This document shows, piece after piece, positions 41,490 through 50,965 of a stretch of DNA of 64,000 bases. Position numbers and translations under genes: made by a program. The stretch is from Chitinophagaceae bacterium (GTDB lineage Bacteria; Bacteroidota; Bacteroidia; Chitinophagales; Chitinophagaceae): NCBI GenBank assembly GCA_016722465.1, contig JADKJC010000013.1:620001-684000 (forward strand), read 5' to 3'. Positions within the stretch are counted from its first letter, which is position 1. Every line of letters begins with the position of its first letter. Under the pieces are notes generated by a model that was not told the DNA's origin, did not search any database, and saw only the letters and a program-made list of their open reading frames with translations.

Positions 41490-44165
41490 CTACCTCACTA
41501 CTACCAAACTTCCTTTTTGTATTTTCTTCAACTTTCCTTTAAAAACATATTCTGCCACCCATGCAAAACTTTCATTGCCGAATGCTTTGTTTTTATAAAA
41601 GCCATTCCAGCGCTGGTAAGGGTTGCTGGTTCTGAATACGAGTAAGCCATGGCGGTTAAAAATAGAGAGGGAGTAATTACTTACCAATGCAAGATTGCCC
41701 AGTGCGCCAAAGTCAGCATTGCCTCCATTACCGTTTGGCGCAATGGCTGTTGGGAATGAAATATCCAAACAGGTAGCTAAATAAGTAACATCAATACTGC
41801 CACTGCCAGTACAACCATCTGCATCCGTAACAGTAACGGAGTAAGTGCCCTGTTCTTTTACTTTGTAAGATGAAGCAGTGCTGCCATCCTGCCAAAGATA
41901 TTGTGCGTAGTTACCGGCAAACAAGCTGATCGAATCCCTTGGGCATAAACTGGTATCGCCACCTAAAGAAACTGCCGGCGCATCTTTTACAGAAAGTATC
42001 AGCGTTACCACAGAATCACATCCTGCTGCATTTACAAGGGTGTCTATGTAAGTTCCTTCAGCGGTGTACAATTGTCCGTTGATGGTAACCGGCAGTTGGC
42101 CGGGGCAAAGTTGTTTATGGTTGATACTGCTGCCTGGTTCATTTACATTCAATATTAATTTAGCAACGGAATCACAACCCGCCGCATTGGTAAAACTTGC
42201 TTGGTAAGTACCGGCGGTATTGTAATTATTGCCATTCCAACTGTAAGGTAATTGAGCCCGGCAAATATTCACTGTTTGGGTACTGCCGCTTGCTGTCAGT
42301 ACTGTTAATTGCAATAGTGCAACAGAGTCGCAGCCGGCTGTGTTTACGAAAGTCGCCTGGTAGTTGCCACTGTTGTTATAACTATTTCCATTCCACAAAA
42401 ATGGCAACTGCGAATTGCAAATGGTAATGCTGGTAGTGCCTGATGATGTTGCTTTAACAGTAAGGATCAATGTTGAAATAGAATCGCAACCGGAAGAGCC
42501 GGGTATCGTATCAGCATAAGTACCTGCCGCATTGATGCTATGGCTGTTCCAGCGATAAGGCAGCTGAGATGGGCAGATGCTGATGTTTTGTGTGCTGGCA
42601 CTGTACTGTCCCACAGTAAAATTTAATACAGCGATGGAATCACAGCCTGCTGAGTTTAGCAATATAGCCTGGTAAGTGCCGCTACTGTTGTAGTTGTTGC
42701 CATTCCATCTAAAAGGCAATTGTGCCGGGCAGGCGCCGATAATACTGGTGCTGCTGCTGTTTGGCTTGAGTGTCAAAACCAGTTTCAATACAGAATCACA
42801 ACCGGCAGCAGTAGCAATGGTATCGGTAAAAGTACCGGCACTGCTGATGCTCCTGCCATTCCATGTATAGGGTAATTGTGAAGAACAAATATTTACAGTG
42901 GTAGTGGAAACTGCCGGTGGGGTAACCGATACCGTTATTTGTTTGGTAAGCACTGCCGGGCAATTGCCATCGCCGGTAGAAGCAACGGTGTAAACTGTAG
43001 TAAGCGATGGCGAAGCAGTTACGGTGGCACCTGATGTGCTGCTGAGGCCAGTAGCCGGGCTCCAGGCATAAATACCGTTTCCACCGATGGCGGTGAGCTG
43101 TATATTTCCACCACTGCAGATCTTAGCCGGTTCGGGATTAATGTCCAGCAGGTCCACACCCGATGCCGGGTTGATGGTATAATCACACACATCGCTGCCA
43201 ACACCATCTATCATCAGGAAGTATTGGTTACCGGGAGTAAGCCCACTGGCAGTTACCAGGTTAGGCCCGCCTGTTACATTGTTATACCCCCCATGGCAGG
43301 TTACCGGCCCGGAGCCACAACCACCTTCGTAAAACATCATTTGTATGCCATTGCCACTGGTACTGCTGGTAATCCATACATTAAATTCAGCCGTGGTTCC
43401 AGCTGCAATAAATGAAATAAAAGAATTGTTTTCGATGGTGGCACCTGTACCAATACAATTCCTGAAAGCATCAGATAATTCCTGCCAGGTATCGGAAGTG
43501 TACCTGTTGGATGTATTGCCACAGTACCCATTAAAATTACAAACCGCTGTTGCTAATGCACAGGTATTGCCGGCAAGATTATTGCCAGCGCAGGGTGGTA
43601 CGTTCAATGGAAGGCTTGCACAGATACCGAATGTTCCGTTGTTGTTACCTGTTCCCCACACCCTGATCCAGATAACAGTATTGGGTGTAAGGCCGGCTGC
43701 GTTGATCATTGGCATGCTGGGGTTGCTGCTGCTGTTGTCGTCGCAGGCTACCAGCGTAAGTGAGTTGCAATCCGGCCCTTTATAAATGGCCATGCCGGCA
43801 TCCGTCATGGAGCCAGCCTGCATGTCAAAAACCAGGGTTCCGGCATTGGGTACTTTAATTCTGAACCATACATCGGAGCCGGAATAACTGGCACAACCGG
43901 GTGCCGGAACAGCATTGCTGGCCGTAGATCCTGTATTGTCAAAAGTCCGGTAATTGCAGACACTGTTGATTGGTAAGATGATAGCGCTGCAGGGTTCATC
44001 ATTAACAGGGCTCAGGGGTTTTTCCGTTAGCTGATCATTACTCCCTTCAGCTGTTGCAGCAGGATCGTTGATGGTAAATTCGTTTGCAATAAATGGTTGT
44101 GCACAGCACAGCTGCAGCAGGAAAAATAAAAGTGTTGATAAAAATAATTTCGGCATAAATATCAT
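41490..44165 (-). CDS. T9SS type B surface protein with six SQLPYxWNG repeats
   Basis: 891 residues. Signal peptide (ends QLCCAQ), then two beta-sandwich domains typical of PPC/CUB-like surface modules (SYSGSDVWFRIKVPNAG and YTSDTWQELSDAF), then a PKD/Ig-like module. Six tandem repeats of about 52 residues follow, each with IC(x)xQLP(Y/F)xWNG, a (S/T)(A/S)GTY turn and AGCDSV. A further SLGGDTSLCPRDSISLF module precedes the C-terminal gliding motility-associated (T9SS type B) domain, IFNRHGLLVFRTSNPYQRWNG to SLVVVR. It should be exported by type IX secretion. It may act in adhesion or gliding; no ligand is known. Confidence 0.88.
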   Translation of the reverse strand: MIFMPKLFLSTLLFFLLQLCCAQPFIANEFTINDPAATAEGSNDQLTEKPLSPVNDEPCSAIILPINSVCNYRTFDNTGSTASNAVPAPGCASYSGSDVWFRIKVPNAGTLVFDMQAGSMTDAGMAIYKGPDCNSLTLVACDDNSSSNPSMPMINAAGLTPNTVIWIRVWGTGNNNGTFGICASLPLNVPPCAGNNLAGNTCALATAVCNFNGYCGNTSNRYTSDTWQELSDAFRNCIGTGATIENNSFISFIAAGTTAEFNVWITSSTSGNGIQMMFYEGGCGSGPVTCHGGYNNVTGGPNLVTASGLTPGNQYFLMIDGVGSDVCDYTINPASGVDLLDINPEPAKICSGGNIQLTAIGGNGIYAWSPATGLSSTSGATVTASPSLTTVYTVASTGDGNCPAVLTKQITVSVTPPAVSTTTVNICSSQLPYTWNGRSISSAGTFTDTIATAAGCDSVLKLVLTLKPNSSSTSIIGACPAQLPFRWNGNNYNSSGTYQAILLNSAGCDSIAVLNFTVGQYSASTQNISICPSQLPYRWNSHSINAAGTYADTIPGSSGCDSISTLILTVKATSSGTTSITICNSQLPFLWNGNSYNNSGNYQATFVNTAGCDSVALLQLTVLTASGSTQTVNICRAQLPYSWNGNNYNTAGTYQASFTNAAGCDSVAKLILNVNEPGSSINHKQLCPGQLPVTINGQLYTAEGTYIDTLVNAAGCDSVVTLILSVKDAPAVSLGGDTSLCPRDSISLFAGNYAQYLWQDGSTASSYKVKEQGTYSVTVTDADGCTGSGSIDVTYLATCLDISFPTAIAPNGNGGNADFGALGNLALVSNYSLSIFNRHGLLVFRTSNPYQRWNGFYKNKAFGNESFAWVAEYVFKGKLKKIQKGSLVVVR
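41970..42903 (-). repeat. Six coding repeats of about 156 bp
   Basis: Six copies of a ~52-residue unit with the pattern IC-x-x-QLP-x-x-WNG ... GTY ... GCDS(V/I) ... L-x-V. The unit is diverged between copies, so this is an old expansion. Confidence 0.85.
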
Positions 44166-44459
44166 TACTTCCGGATAGCAAAGCGGTATTGCTTTTTAAA
44201 GCATAAAGTTAACACTATTGATGCAAAGACGAGGCTAATCGCTGCATTGTACTGTACACCCTGGCCGGTAGCTGCTTAAAAGTGAATGAATACCCGGCAG
44301 TGAATTATCCATTTGCACATGCAGATTTGCAGCAGGTAGCAGATACCGTTACAAACAACTCAACCTTACTGAAGTGTTTTATCATTTTAATTAATTCATT
44401 TACTTTCGCCTGTCAATGGTTTAGTTTTGAAAAGCGAAACAGGATTTAATAAAACCTAT
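44166..44459. other. Intergenic region between divergent genes
   Basis: About 290 bp between the T9SS type B gene and the lipoprotein gene. It holds a TACTTTCGCC element at 44401 and no other identifiable signal. Confidence 0.45.
44401..44410 (+). promoter_or_regulatory. Candidate -7 element TACTTTCGCC
   Basis: Same 10-mer as at 31785, about 50 nt before the lipoprotein start at 44460 (and 17 nt before an alternative start at 44427). Confidence 0.35.
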
Positions 44460-46063
44460 ATGAGAAATTCTTTTTTAATAACTCTTTTTGTATTCCTAGT
44501 TTTTAGCTGTCAAAAAGAGATCAGTAGTGAAGGCGGAACAATTACATCGGTAGCAACTATTACAACCAATTCAACCACCAATTTAACCGACAGCACCGCA
44601 ACAAGCGGCGGTAATATTACATCGGATGGCGGTGCTGCAGTAACAGCCCGTGGTGTGTGCTGGAGCATATCCCCTAATCCTGTAGTGGCAGGCAATCATA
44701 GTTCTGATGGAGCAGGTACCGGCTCCTTTACCAGCCTTATCACCGGGCTTGACTCTAACAATACTTATTATGTGAGGGCATACGCCACCAATAGTGCAGG
44801 AACAGCCTATGGTAATGAGATCAGTTTTAAATACAGCAGCACCGTTGCTTTACCAACTGTTACCACCAATACAATCACAGCTATTACTTCGGCATCGGCT
44901 GCAAGCGGGGGCAATATAACTGCTGATGGTGGTGCAACGGTTACAAGCCGTGGTATTTGCTGGAATACCACGCCCAACCCTGTTGTTGCTGGCAGCCATA
45001 CTACAGATGGCAGCGGTACCGGCATATTTACCAGTACTCTTACAGCACTAACTTCCGGCACACTGTATTATGTAAGGGCTTATGCCACCAACAGCGCCGG
45101 AACAGCCTATGGCAACGAAGTGAATTTTACCACTACAAGTACATCGCTGCATGATGTATATGTAGCCGGTTTTGAAAGCAACGGTACGACAACGATTGCC
45201 AAAATATGGAAAAATGCTGTTGCAACTGCTCTTACTGATGGCAGCAAGGATGGAATTGCCAGCAGCATTTTTGTTTCGGGTACAGATGTGTATGCAACAG
45301 GAATTGAGACCGGATCAACCAGGATTGCAGAAATATGGAAAAATGGTGTTGCAACAACGCTGGTAAGCGGGCCATTATACATTGCACAGTCACGGTCAAT
45401 TTTGTATCCGGCACAGATGTGTATGTGGCCGGGTTTACTAATACTGTAAGTGGATCTGGAACAGTTTGGAAAAATGGTATTGCCAGTTCGCTGGCCAACG
45501 GTTCGCCTTTCGCTATTACTGATGCCCTTGGGGTATTTGTTTCCGGAACAGATGTGTATGCCGCCGGCTGGGGACGAAATGGTGGAAGCATGGTTGCTGC
45601 TGTTTGGAAAAATGGCCTGGCCACTTCTTTGAGCGATGGCACCAGTGATGCTTTTGCCTTTTCTGTGTATGTAAGCGGAACGGATGTATATGCAGGTGGC
45701 TGGCAGGATACAGGGCCAAGTACTGTTGCAACCGTCTGGAAAAATGGTGTGGGCACTGCATTGGCAAGCAGCTCCGGATTTTCGCTTGTTCATTCAGTGT
45801 TTGTCTCTGGCAGCGATGTGTATGCCGTTGGTGGAGATGGCAATACTGCAAAAATCTGGAAGAATGGTGTGGGCACTGCCTTAACGGATGGTACAAAAAA
45901 TGCTGGTGCCAATTCTGTGTATGTACTGGGCAATGACGTGTATGTGGCCGGATATGAAAGCAACGGAACCAAAAACGTTGCCAAGGTTTGGAAAAATGGC
46001 GTGGCCACTTTTTTAACCGATGGCTCCAAGGATGCAGAAGCGAACGGGGTTTTTGTGAAGTGA
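44460..46063 (+). CDS. Lipoprotein with FN3-like and WKNG repeats (one indel)
   Basis: About 534 residues after correction. The chosen Met gives a lipoprotein signal with Cys17 (LVFSC). Two FN3-like repeats of about 93 residues follow (SGGNIT(S/A)DGGA and YYVRAYATNSAGTAYGNE), then about seven repeats of the type DVY(V/A)(A/G)G ... (A/V)WKNG(V/I)A(T/S)xL(T/S)DG that look like a beta-propeller. The frame breaks at the T-run 45400-45403, with one T missing; correction continues the repeats smoothly. It is probably surface-exposed, perhaps sensing or binding a polymer. An ATG 11 codons upstream would hide the lipobox start. Confidence 0.78.
44550..46061 (+). repeat. Two FN3-like and about seven WKNG coding repeats
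   Basis: The first two units (about 280 bp each, 44556 to 45135) share SGGNIT(S/A)DGGAxVTxRGxCW. From 45151, about seven units of ~50 residues each contain DVY(V/A)(A/G)G and (A/V/I)WKNG(V/I/L). Confidence 0.75.
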
Positions 46064-46284
46064 TAGTATCTTGCTGTACACGTTAGTGATTGGCCGGTAA
46101 TAACAACAAAGGCGCTTGCTCCATAAATTGTAATGATCCACTATAAGGCTGGAGAGAATCAGCCGCAGCGATAAAGACGTTAACGCATTACTCGTGTATG
46201 TCTTCAGCCTTGCACCAATAAAAATGCATTTAACAGATACCTGCATCAGCAAAGATCGCCTGTAGGTAAAACTCCATCCATGTA

Positions 46285-47772
46285 TCAGTCAGTGGTAACC
46301 GTATTACCCCAGTTTACAAGGGTCGCCTTATCCGTTACACCCTGCCCTGTTGGTGGTGCCGCTACCACTTGGGTAAGTATAATGGTAGAGACTGTGGGGT
46401 GCGTAACCACCAGTTTTGCCAATATCTCATTTACTTTAGACGAAGGCAACCTGTTTCCCCGAAAATAATAAAATTCGTTTGCCCGTATTGAAGTAAGATT
46501 GGGCCAGGTAATGGTTGTTAAGAGGCTGTTGAATGAAATGGACTGGTACCCGTTAATGCTGCCAAGTGAAGTAAGTGCCGGGAAATCTACCATAGTTAAT
46601 AACGGGTTATTATTAATACCAAACCCGTCAGCATGGGTGAGCGACGGAAATGAGAAACTGGTTAAAGCACTAAATTGAACAGTGATGCCGCCCTGTGTAT
46701 AAGGAAATGCCGGGAATGAGAGCGACTGAAGATTAACGTTCTTATGAAAATTCAGGTTGCCTGCTGTTGTAAGTACAGGCATCGATACAGAAGTGAGTGA
46801 GGTATCAAAGGTGATATTCAACATTTCGAGCGCCCCTATTGAGGTGCAGGAAGGAAAAGAAATAGCTGTGAGGGAACTGTCCTGCGTAAAATTCATTCCA
46901 TTGGTGGTAGATACTAAGGAGGCGAAATCAATTGTACTGAGTTTCCTGTTACTGGATATATTGAAGGAGCTGGCTTTAATAAGTGCCGGCATGGATATGG
47001 AAGTAATCTTTTGGTTATTCTGAATGCTGAGTGCATAGCCTGTAGTTGCATTAGTTAAAACAGGCATAGAAACGGAGAGAAGGTTGCTGTTATCAGTAAT
47101 GATGATAGACCCTGTTACTTTTTTTAACCCTGGTAAAGAAAGTGATACCAGGCTGCTGTTGATCACCCTTAGTTGTGCATTTATTTTTTCAAGTTGCGGC
47201 AGGCTGATACTGGTTAGCTGCGGACAATTGCTGATAAGAAAGGTATCTTCAATAGAAGTGATGCCACCGAATGTTACATTCTGCAACTGCGAATTATTTT
47301 GGATCATCAACTGCGTTACACTGCCCGAAACCATTGAAAGGTCAACCGAGGTAAGATTGGTACACTCGATAATTTTTATCACCTGTGTGGATGGTCCGGC
47401 TTCTGCCACTATTTTGGCCTGGGCCTCACTGTTGGTAATATCTCCCCTCAACACGATCGCAGTTTTGCCCCCATTGCTTACCGGCACCCACCTGCCATTG
47501 GTAAAATACCAAAAGCCGGTGCTTTCGTTTGTCTGGTATATCATCAACCCTTCTGCCGGGCTGCTAATGGCATTTTTTTGTGCGGCACTCATCCGTGGAA
47601 TAAGCATACCCTTTGCAGTATCCTGTACATGCAGCATCGCACTGGCATCGGGCGGATTTACGCCAATCCCTATCTGTGAAAAAGCATTGCTGCACATAAA
47701 AAATAAAGCGATAGTAATAAAAGCGGGAAAGACCAACTTATTAAGCGGGCTTGAGGTTATAGGAAAAAACAT
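46285..47772 (-). CDS. Secreted leucine-rich-repeat-like protein
   Basis: 495 residues. Signal peptide (ends SNAFSQ), an IGIGVNPPDASAMLHVQDTAKGMLIPRM module also found in the FISUMP protein, then a long run of short leucine-rich-like repeats of about 21-24 residues with the pattern (L/I)TS(I/V)S(L/M/F)P(A/S/V)L (about residues 150-440). Several repeats end in N(N/S)(S/P)(L/Q)L. It resembles receptor-L-domain or BspA-like surface proteins. No C-terminal sorting domain is seen. It stands on the minus strand, convergent with the lipoprotein gene. Confidence 0.75.
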   Translation of the reverse strand: MFFPITSSPLNKLVFPAFITIALFFMCSNAFSQIGIGVNPPDASAMLHVQDTAKGMLIPRMSAAQKNAISSPAEGLMIYQTNESTGFWYFTNGRWVPVSNGGKTAIVLRGDITNSEAQAKIVAEAGPSTQVIKIIECTNLTSVDLSMVSGSVTQLMIQNNSQLQNVTFGGITSIEDTFLISNCPQLTSISLPQLEKINAQLRVINSSLVSLSLPGLKKVTGSIIITDNSNLLSVSMPVLTNATTGYALSIQNNQKITSISMPALIKASSFNISSNRKLSTIDFASLVSTTNGMNFTQDSSLTAISFPSCTSIGALEMLNITFDTSLTSVSMPVLTTAGNLNFHKNVNLQSLSFPAFPYTQGGITVQFSALTSFSFPSLTHADGFGINNNPLLTMVDFPALTSLGSINGYQSISFNSLLTTITWPNLTSIRANEFYYFRGNRLPSSKVNEILAKLVVTHPTVSTIILTQVVAAPPTGQGVTDKATLVNWGNTVTTD

Positions 47773-48216
47773 AAGAGTTGGTTTTGTTGTTACGAATATA
47801 AATTGTTTTATGCAACAACGGGTAGTGAGGCTTTAGATATTTTGAGTATAATCTAAACAATGTTCTGCCATCAGGAACATGTCCAAATCATTCTAATTAT
47901 TAGTTTATATGTTCTGGCGGGGTTTCCATAGTTCAATCATAAAAGCAAAAAAGCGCTTACATGGAACCCCGGCGTTGAAAGCCTCTTACAAATAAAAGCA
48001 GGCGGCCTTACTGCTACCTTTGGAAGCCTGAAAATCAAAGCTCTTTCCATGCCGGGGTTTCGCAACCTGCAGTTATTTAAATCATAGTTTTCAAAAGCGA
48101 AAACCACTGCCGGGACAGTATTCAATATTTACCGCATTGATAAAAGTTGAATAGTGATATAACAGAACATGTTCACAACGATGCCGCCATGATAAACAAA
48201 TGCCGGTCAAATAAAC
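47773..48216. other. Intergenic region with nested inverted repeat
   Basis: 444 bp between the LRR-like gene and hutU (both on the minus strand). No convincing coding region. It holds a nested inverted repeat at 47961-48061, listed separately. Confidence 0.55.
47961..48061. repeat. Nested inverted-repeat element
   Basis: Outer arms AACCCCGGC (47966-47973 region) and GCCGGGGTT (48051-48059), extended imperfectly by GTTGAAAGC/GCTCTTTCC, with an inner CAGGC/GCCTG stem near 47999-48030. It could be a structured RNA or small mobile element. It is not followed by a T-run. Confidence 0.45.
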
Positions 48217-49956
48217 CTATATCCTGCTCTCCCTATCTAGCCCATGCTCCTTCGCTGTTTCCTTTGCTATTTCATACCCTGCATCCGCATGCCTGATAAC
48301 ACCCATACCCGGATCGTTCCTCAACACCCTTTTCAATCTTGCTTCCGCATCGGCAGTTCCGTCTGCAACAATCACCATACCGGCATGTATGGAATAGCCC
48401 ATGCCAACTCCACCACCATGATGCAACGAAACCCAACTGGCACCACCGGCGGTGTTGACCAATGCATTTAATACCGGCCAGTCGGCTACGGCATCGCTGC
48501 CATCGAGCATGGCTTCGGTTTCCCGGTTGGGAGATGCAACAGAGCCAGTATCTAAATGGTCACGGCCAATAACAATCGGTGCTTTTACTTTGCCACTTCT
48601 TACCAGCTCATTAAAAGCAAGGCCGGCTTTTTCTCTTTCACCCTGCCCCAGCCAGCAAATACGGGCCGGCAATCCCTGGAAAGCAATTTTTTCTTTTGCC
48701 ATCTTCATCCAGCGGAGCATGCCTTTGTTTTCAGGAAACATGTTGATGATGAGTTCATCAGTAACGGCAATGTCTGCAGGATCACCACTCAATGCTGCCC
48801 AGCGGAACGGGCCCCTGCCTTCACAGAATAGCGGGCGGATGTAGGCAGGTACAAAGCCGGGAAAATCGAAGCAACGGTTGAAGGTATAAGGTTGAAGGTT
48901 GAAGGTTGCTTCCTCCTTATGCCTTGTGCCTTCAGCCTTCAACCTTTCCTCGTATTCTTTCGCCCGGGCTCTTATATTGTTGCCATAATCAAAAGTAACA
49001 GCGCCTTTATCCATCAGTTGCAGCATCAACTGCACATGGAGGTACATACTTTGATAACTAAGTTCCAGGTATTGCTCTTTGTTGGTTTCTCTCAACACGT
49101 TGGCCTGCTCATTACTCAGTGTATGCGGCACATAGCCGATTAATGGATCGTGTGCACTGGTCTGGTCGGTGAGTGTATCTGGAATGATATTTCTTTCAAG
49201 CAATCGCTGCAACAGTTGCACTGCATTGCACAACACACCAATACTTTTAGCTGTGCCGGCTGCCTTGTATTTTAAAGCAGCATCAATGGCTTCATCAATG
49301 CCGGTATGCTTTTCATCGAGGTACTTTGTTTCAATGCGTTTATCAATGCGCCACTCCTCTACTTCTGCAATCAATGCCACACCTTCATTCATGGTAATGG
49401 CGAGTGGCTGAGCGCCGCCCATTCCACCCAGCCCAGCAGTAACATTCAGGGTTCCTCTGAGTGTACCCCCGAAATGTTTATCAGCCGCAGCGGCATAGGT
49501 TTCATAAGTGCCTTGCACAATTCCCTGTGACCCGATGTATATCCAGGATCCGGCCGTCATCTGTCCATACATCATCAGGCCTTTTTTCTCCAGTTCTTCA
49601 AAATGTTTCCAGTTGGCCCAGTTGGGAACGAGTTGGCTGTTGCTGATCAATACCCTTGGTGCATCCTTATGCGTTTTCATAATGCCAACAGGTTTGCCGC
49701 TTTGTATCAGCAGGCTTTCATCATTGTCTAAAATTTTAAGCGAAGCGATGATATTATCGAGCGCTTCAAAATTACGGGCTGCTTTTCCTCTTCCACCGTA
49801 TACGATCAAATCACCGGGCCTTTCTGCTACTTCCGGGTCAAGGTTGTTGAGCAGCATACGAAGCGCTGCTTCCTGTATCCAGCCCTTACAGGAAATTGTA
49901 CTGCCGGTGGGGGTTTTGTATTTAACGGGATCGTAGTGCCTGGTTGTTGTTGTCAT
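48217..49956 (-). CDS. hutU: Urocanate hydratase
   Basis: About 579 residues. Second enzyme of histidine degradation: converts urocanate to 4-imidazolone-5-propionate using tightly bound NAD. Family signatures are visible: [12 protein letters not shown], the nucleotide-binding [16 protein letters not shown], the [22 protein letters not shown] segment, and [13 protein letters not shown] near the C-terminus. The Met at 49956 ([10 protein letters not shown]) is chosen over an upstream one at 49995 because the upstream residues come from the CACGCAAAG repeat. Just before [13 protein letters not shown] there is an extra stretch of about 25 residues ([15 protein letters not shown] and following) encoded by an in-frame hairpin repeat at 48876-48946. 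No hutH, hutI or hutG neighbour is in this window. Confidence 0.92.
   Translation of the reverse strand: MTTTTRHYDPVKYKTPTGSTISCKGWIQEAALRMLLNNLDPEVAERPGDLIVYGGRGKAARNFEALDNIIASLKILDNDESLLIQSGKPVGIMKTHKDAPRVLISNSQLVPNWANWKHFEELEKKGLMMYGQMTAGSWIYIGSQGIVQGTYETYAAAADKHFGGTLRGTLNVTAGLGGMGGAQPLAITMNEGVALIAEVEEWRIDKRIETKYLDEKHTGIDEAIDAALKYKAAGTAKSIGVLCNAVQLLQRLLERNIIPDTLTDQTSAHDPLIGYVPHTLSNEQANVLRETNKEQYLELSYQSMYLHVQLMLQLMDKGAVTFDYGNNIRARAKEYEERLKAEGTRHKEEATFNLQPYTFNRCFDFPGFVPAYIRPLFCEGRGPFRWAALSGDPADIAVTDELIINMFPENKGMLRWMKMAKEKIAFQGLPARICWLGQGEREKAGLAFNELVRSGKVKAPIVIGRDHLDTGSVASPNRETEAMLDGSDAVADWPVLNALVNTAGGASWVSLHHGGGVGMGYSIHAGMVIVADGTADAEARLKRVLRNDPGMGVIRHADAGYEIAKETAKEHGLDRESRI
48876..48946. 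repeat. In-frame AAGGTTGAAGG hairpin repeat inside hutU
   Basis: Tandem GAAGGTT words followed by an 11-bp perfect inverted repeat (48888-48898 with 48936-48946) and an imperfect inner stem, inside the hutU coding region. It keeps the reading frame and adds about 25 residues. Confidence 0.8.
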
Positions 49957-50111
49957 ATAGCATTGTTTTTTCACGCAAAGAAGCAAAGGGGGCAAAGAAG
50001 CAAAAAACGAACTTACTTTGCTACTTAAAAACTTAGCGGCTTTGCGTGCAATTCTTACAAAAGTCGTTATTAAACCGAAAATAAATATCTTAGCCTCCCA
50101 AAATTTATTAC
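49957..50111. other. Divergent intergenic region hutU/deoD
   Basis: 155 bp. It contains hairpin repeat copy 2 (49972-50048) and a TATCTTAG element about 19-26 nt before the deoD start, which is a near match to the -7 consensus. Confidence 0.45.
49972..50048. repeat. Hairpin repeat with CACGCAAAG arms, copy 2
   Basis: Arms CACGCAAAG (49972-49980) and CTTTGCGTG (50040-50048), identical to the arms at 6394-6534. The interior differs in length and sequence. Confidence 0.75.
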
Positions 50112-50822
50112 ATGAGTGTACACATCAGCGCCAAACCGGGAGAAATAGCAAAAATAGTGTTGATGCCAGGCGATCCATTGAGAGCAAAATATATTGCTGA
50201 TAATTTTTTACAGGATATCAAATTAGTAAGCAGTACCCGGAATATATATTACTTTACCGGAACCTATAAAGGCAAGGAAGTAACCATTGGCGCCAGTGGT
50301 ATGGGTTGCCCTTCTATCGGCATTTATTCTTACGAATTGTACACTGAATATAATGTGGATTGCATCATCCGCATCGGCACTTGTGGTGCCTATTCTACAG
50401 ATCTTAAATTGTTTGATCTTATCAATGTAGATGTGGCAGCCAGTGAATCTACCTTTGCAAAATATGCCTGGGGCATTGAAGGTTCAGCAATTCCCCACCA
50501 GGGAAATGCATTTGATATTATTAAACAGGCAGCTTTAGATAATTCAATGGCATTAAACAATATAAACATACATTCAAGTGATATTTTTTACCGAAAAGAG
50601 CCAGGTACTCCGGCAGTAGCAAAGGAGCACCATTGCCTTGCCGTAGAGATGGAAGCCTTCTCCTTATTTGCCAATGCGAAGCACCTGGGCAAAAATGCCG
50701 GCACCTTACTTACAGTAAGTGATATCATACCAACTCATGAATTTATCAGCGCCGATCAGCGTGAAAAAGCATTATTACCCATGATGGAACTGGCGCTGGA
50801 AAGTGCCATCAGAATTATTTAA
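50112..50822 (+). CDS. deoD: Purine-nucleoside phosphorylase, DeoD type
   Basis: 236-residue hexameric phosphorylase that splits purine (deoxy)nucleosides to the base and (deoxy)ribose 1-phosphate. The phosphate-binding GDPLRA is at residues 20-25, VEMEAF at 178-183 and the SD pair at 203-204 (VSDIIPTHE) are the family's ribose- and base-binding residues. The start [13 protein letters not shown] is the usual N-terminus. It is likely transcribed alone, with a weak hairpin after it and pdxJ following. Confidence 0.93.
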   Translation: MSVHISAKPGEIAKIVLMPGDPLRAKYIADNFLQDIKLVSSTRNIYYFTGTYKGKEVTIGASGMGCPSIGIYSYELYTEYNVDCIIRIGTCGAYSTDLKLFDLINVDVAASESTFAKYAWGIEGSAIPHQGNAFDIIKQAALDNSMALNNINIHSSDIFYRKEPGTPAVAKEHHCLAVEMEAFSLFANAKHLGKNAGTLLTVSDIIPTHEFISADQREKALLPMMELALESAIRII

Positions 50823-50849
50823 TTGATGAGTAAGAAACTAAAAAAACCA

Positions 50850-50872
50850 GGCACTCCCGTTACAAGGGTGCC
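50850..50872 (+). terminator. Possible weak terminator
   Basis: GGCAC(T)CCC and GGGTGCC form a 7-bp stem with one bulged T and a short loop. The following T-run is poor, so confidence is low. Confidence 0.3.
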
Positions 50873-50965
50873 CAATTTATTTAACGCTTCCAATCCTCCT
50901 AAATCCTTTTCTTCCTGTAAAATCCACGTACAGACAATTATCTTTAGCATCTCAAATTCTTCGCC

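Noticed and set aside
46145..46211. AAGGCTG ... CAGCCTT inverted repeat between the lipoprotein and LRR-like genes
   Set aside because: Arms are short and far apart with no T-run, so it could be chance.
47084..47836. A 250-residue plus-strand frame opposite the LRR-like protein, and a 228-residue minus-strand frame at 45107-45793
   Set aside because: Both are antisense shadows of repeat proteins.
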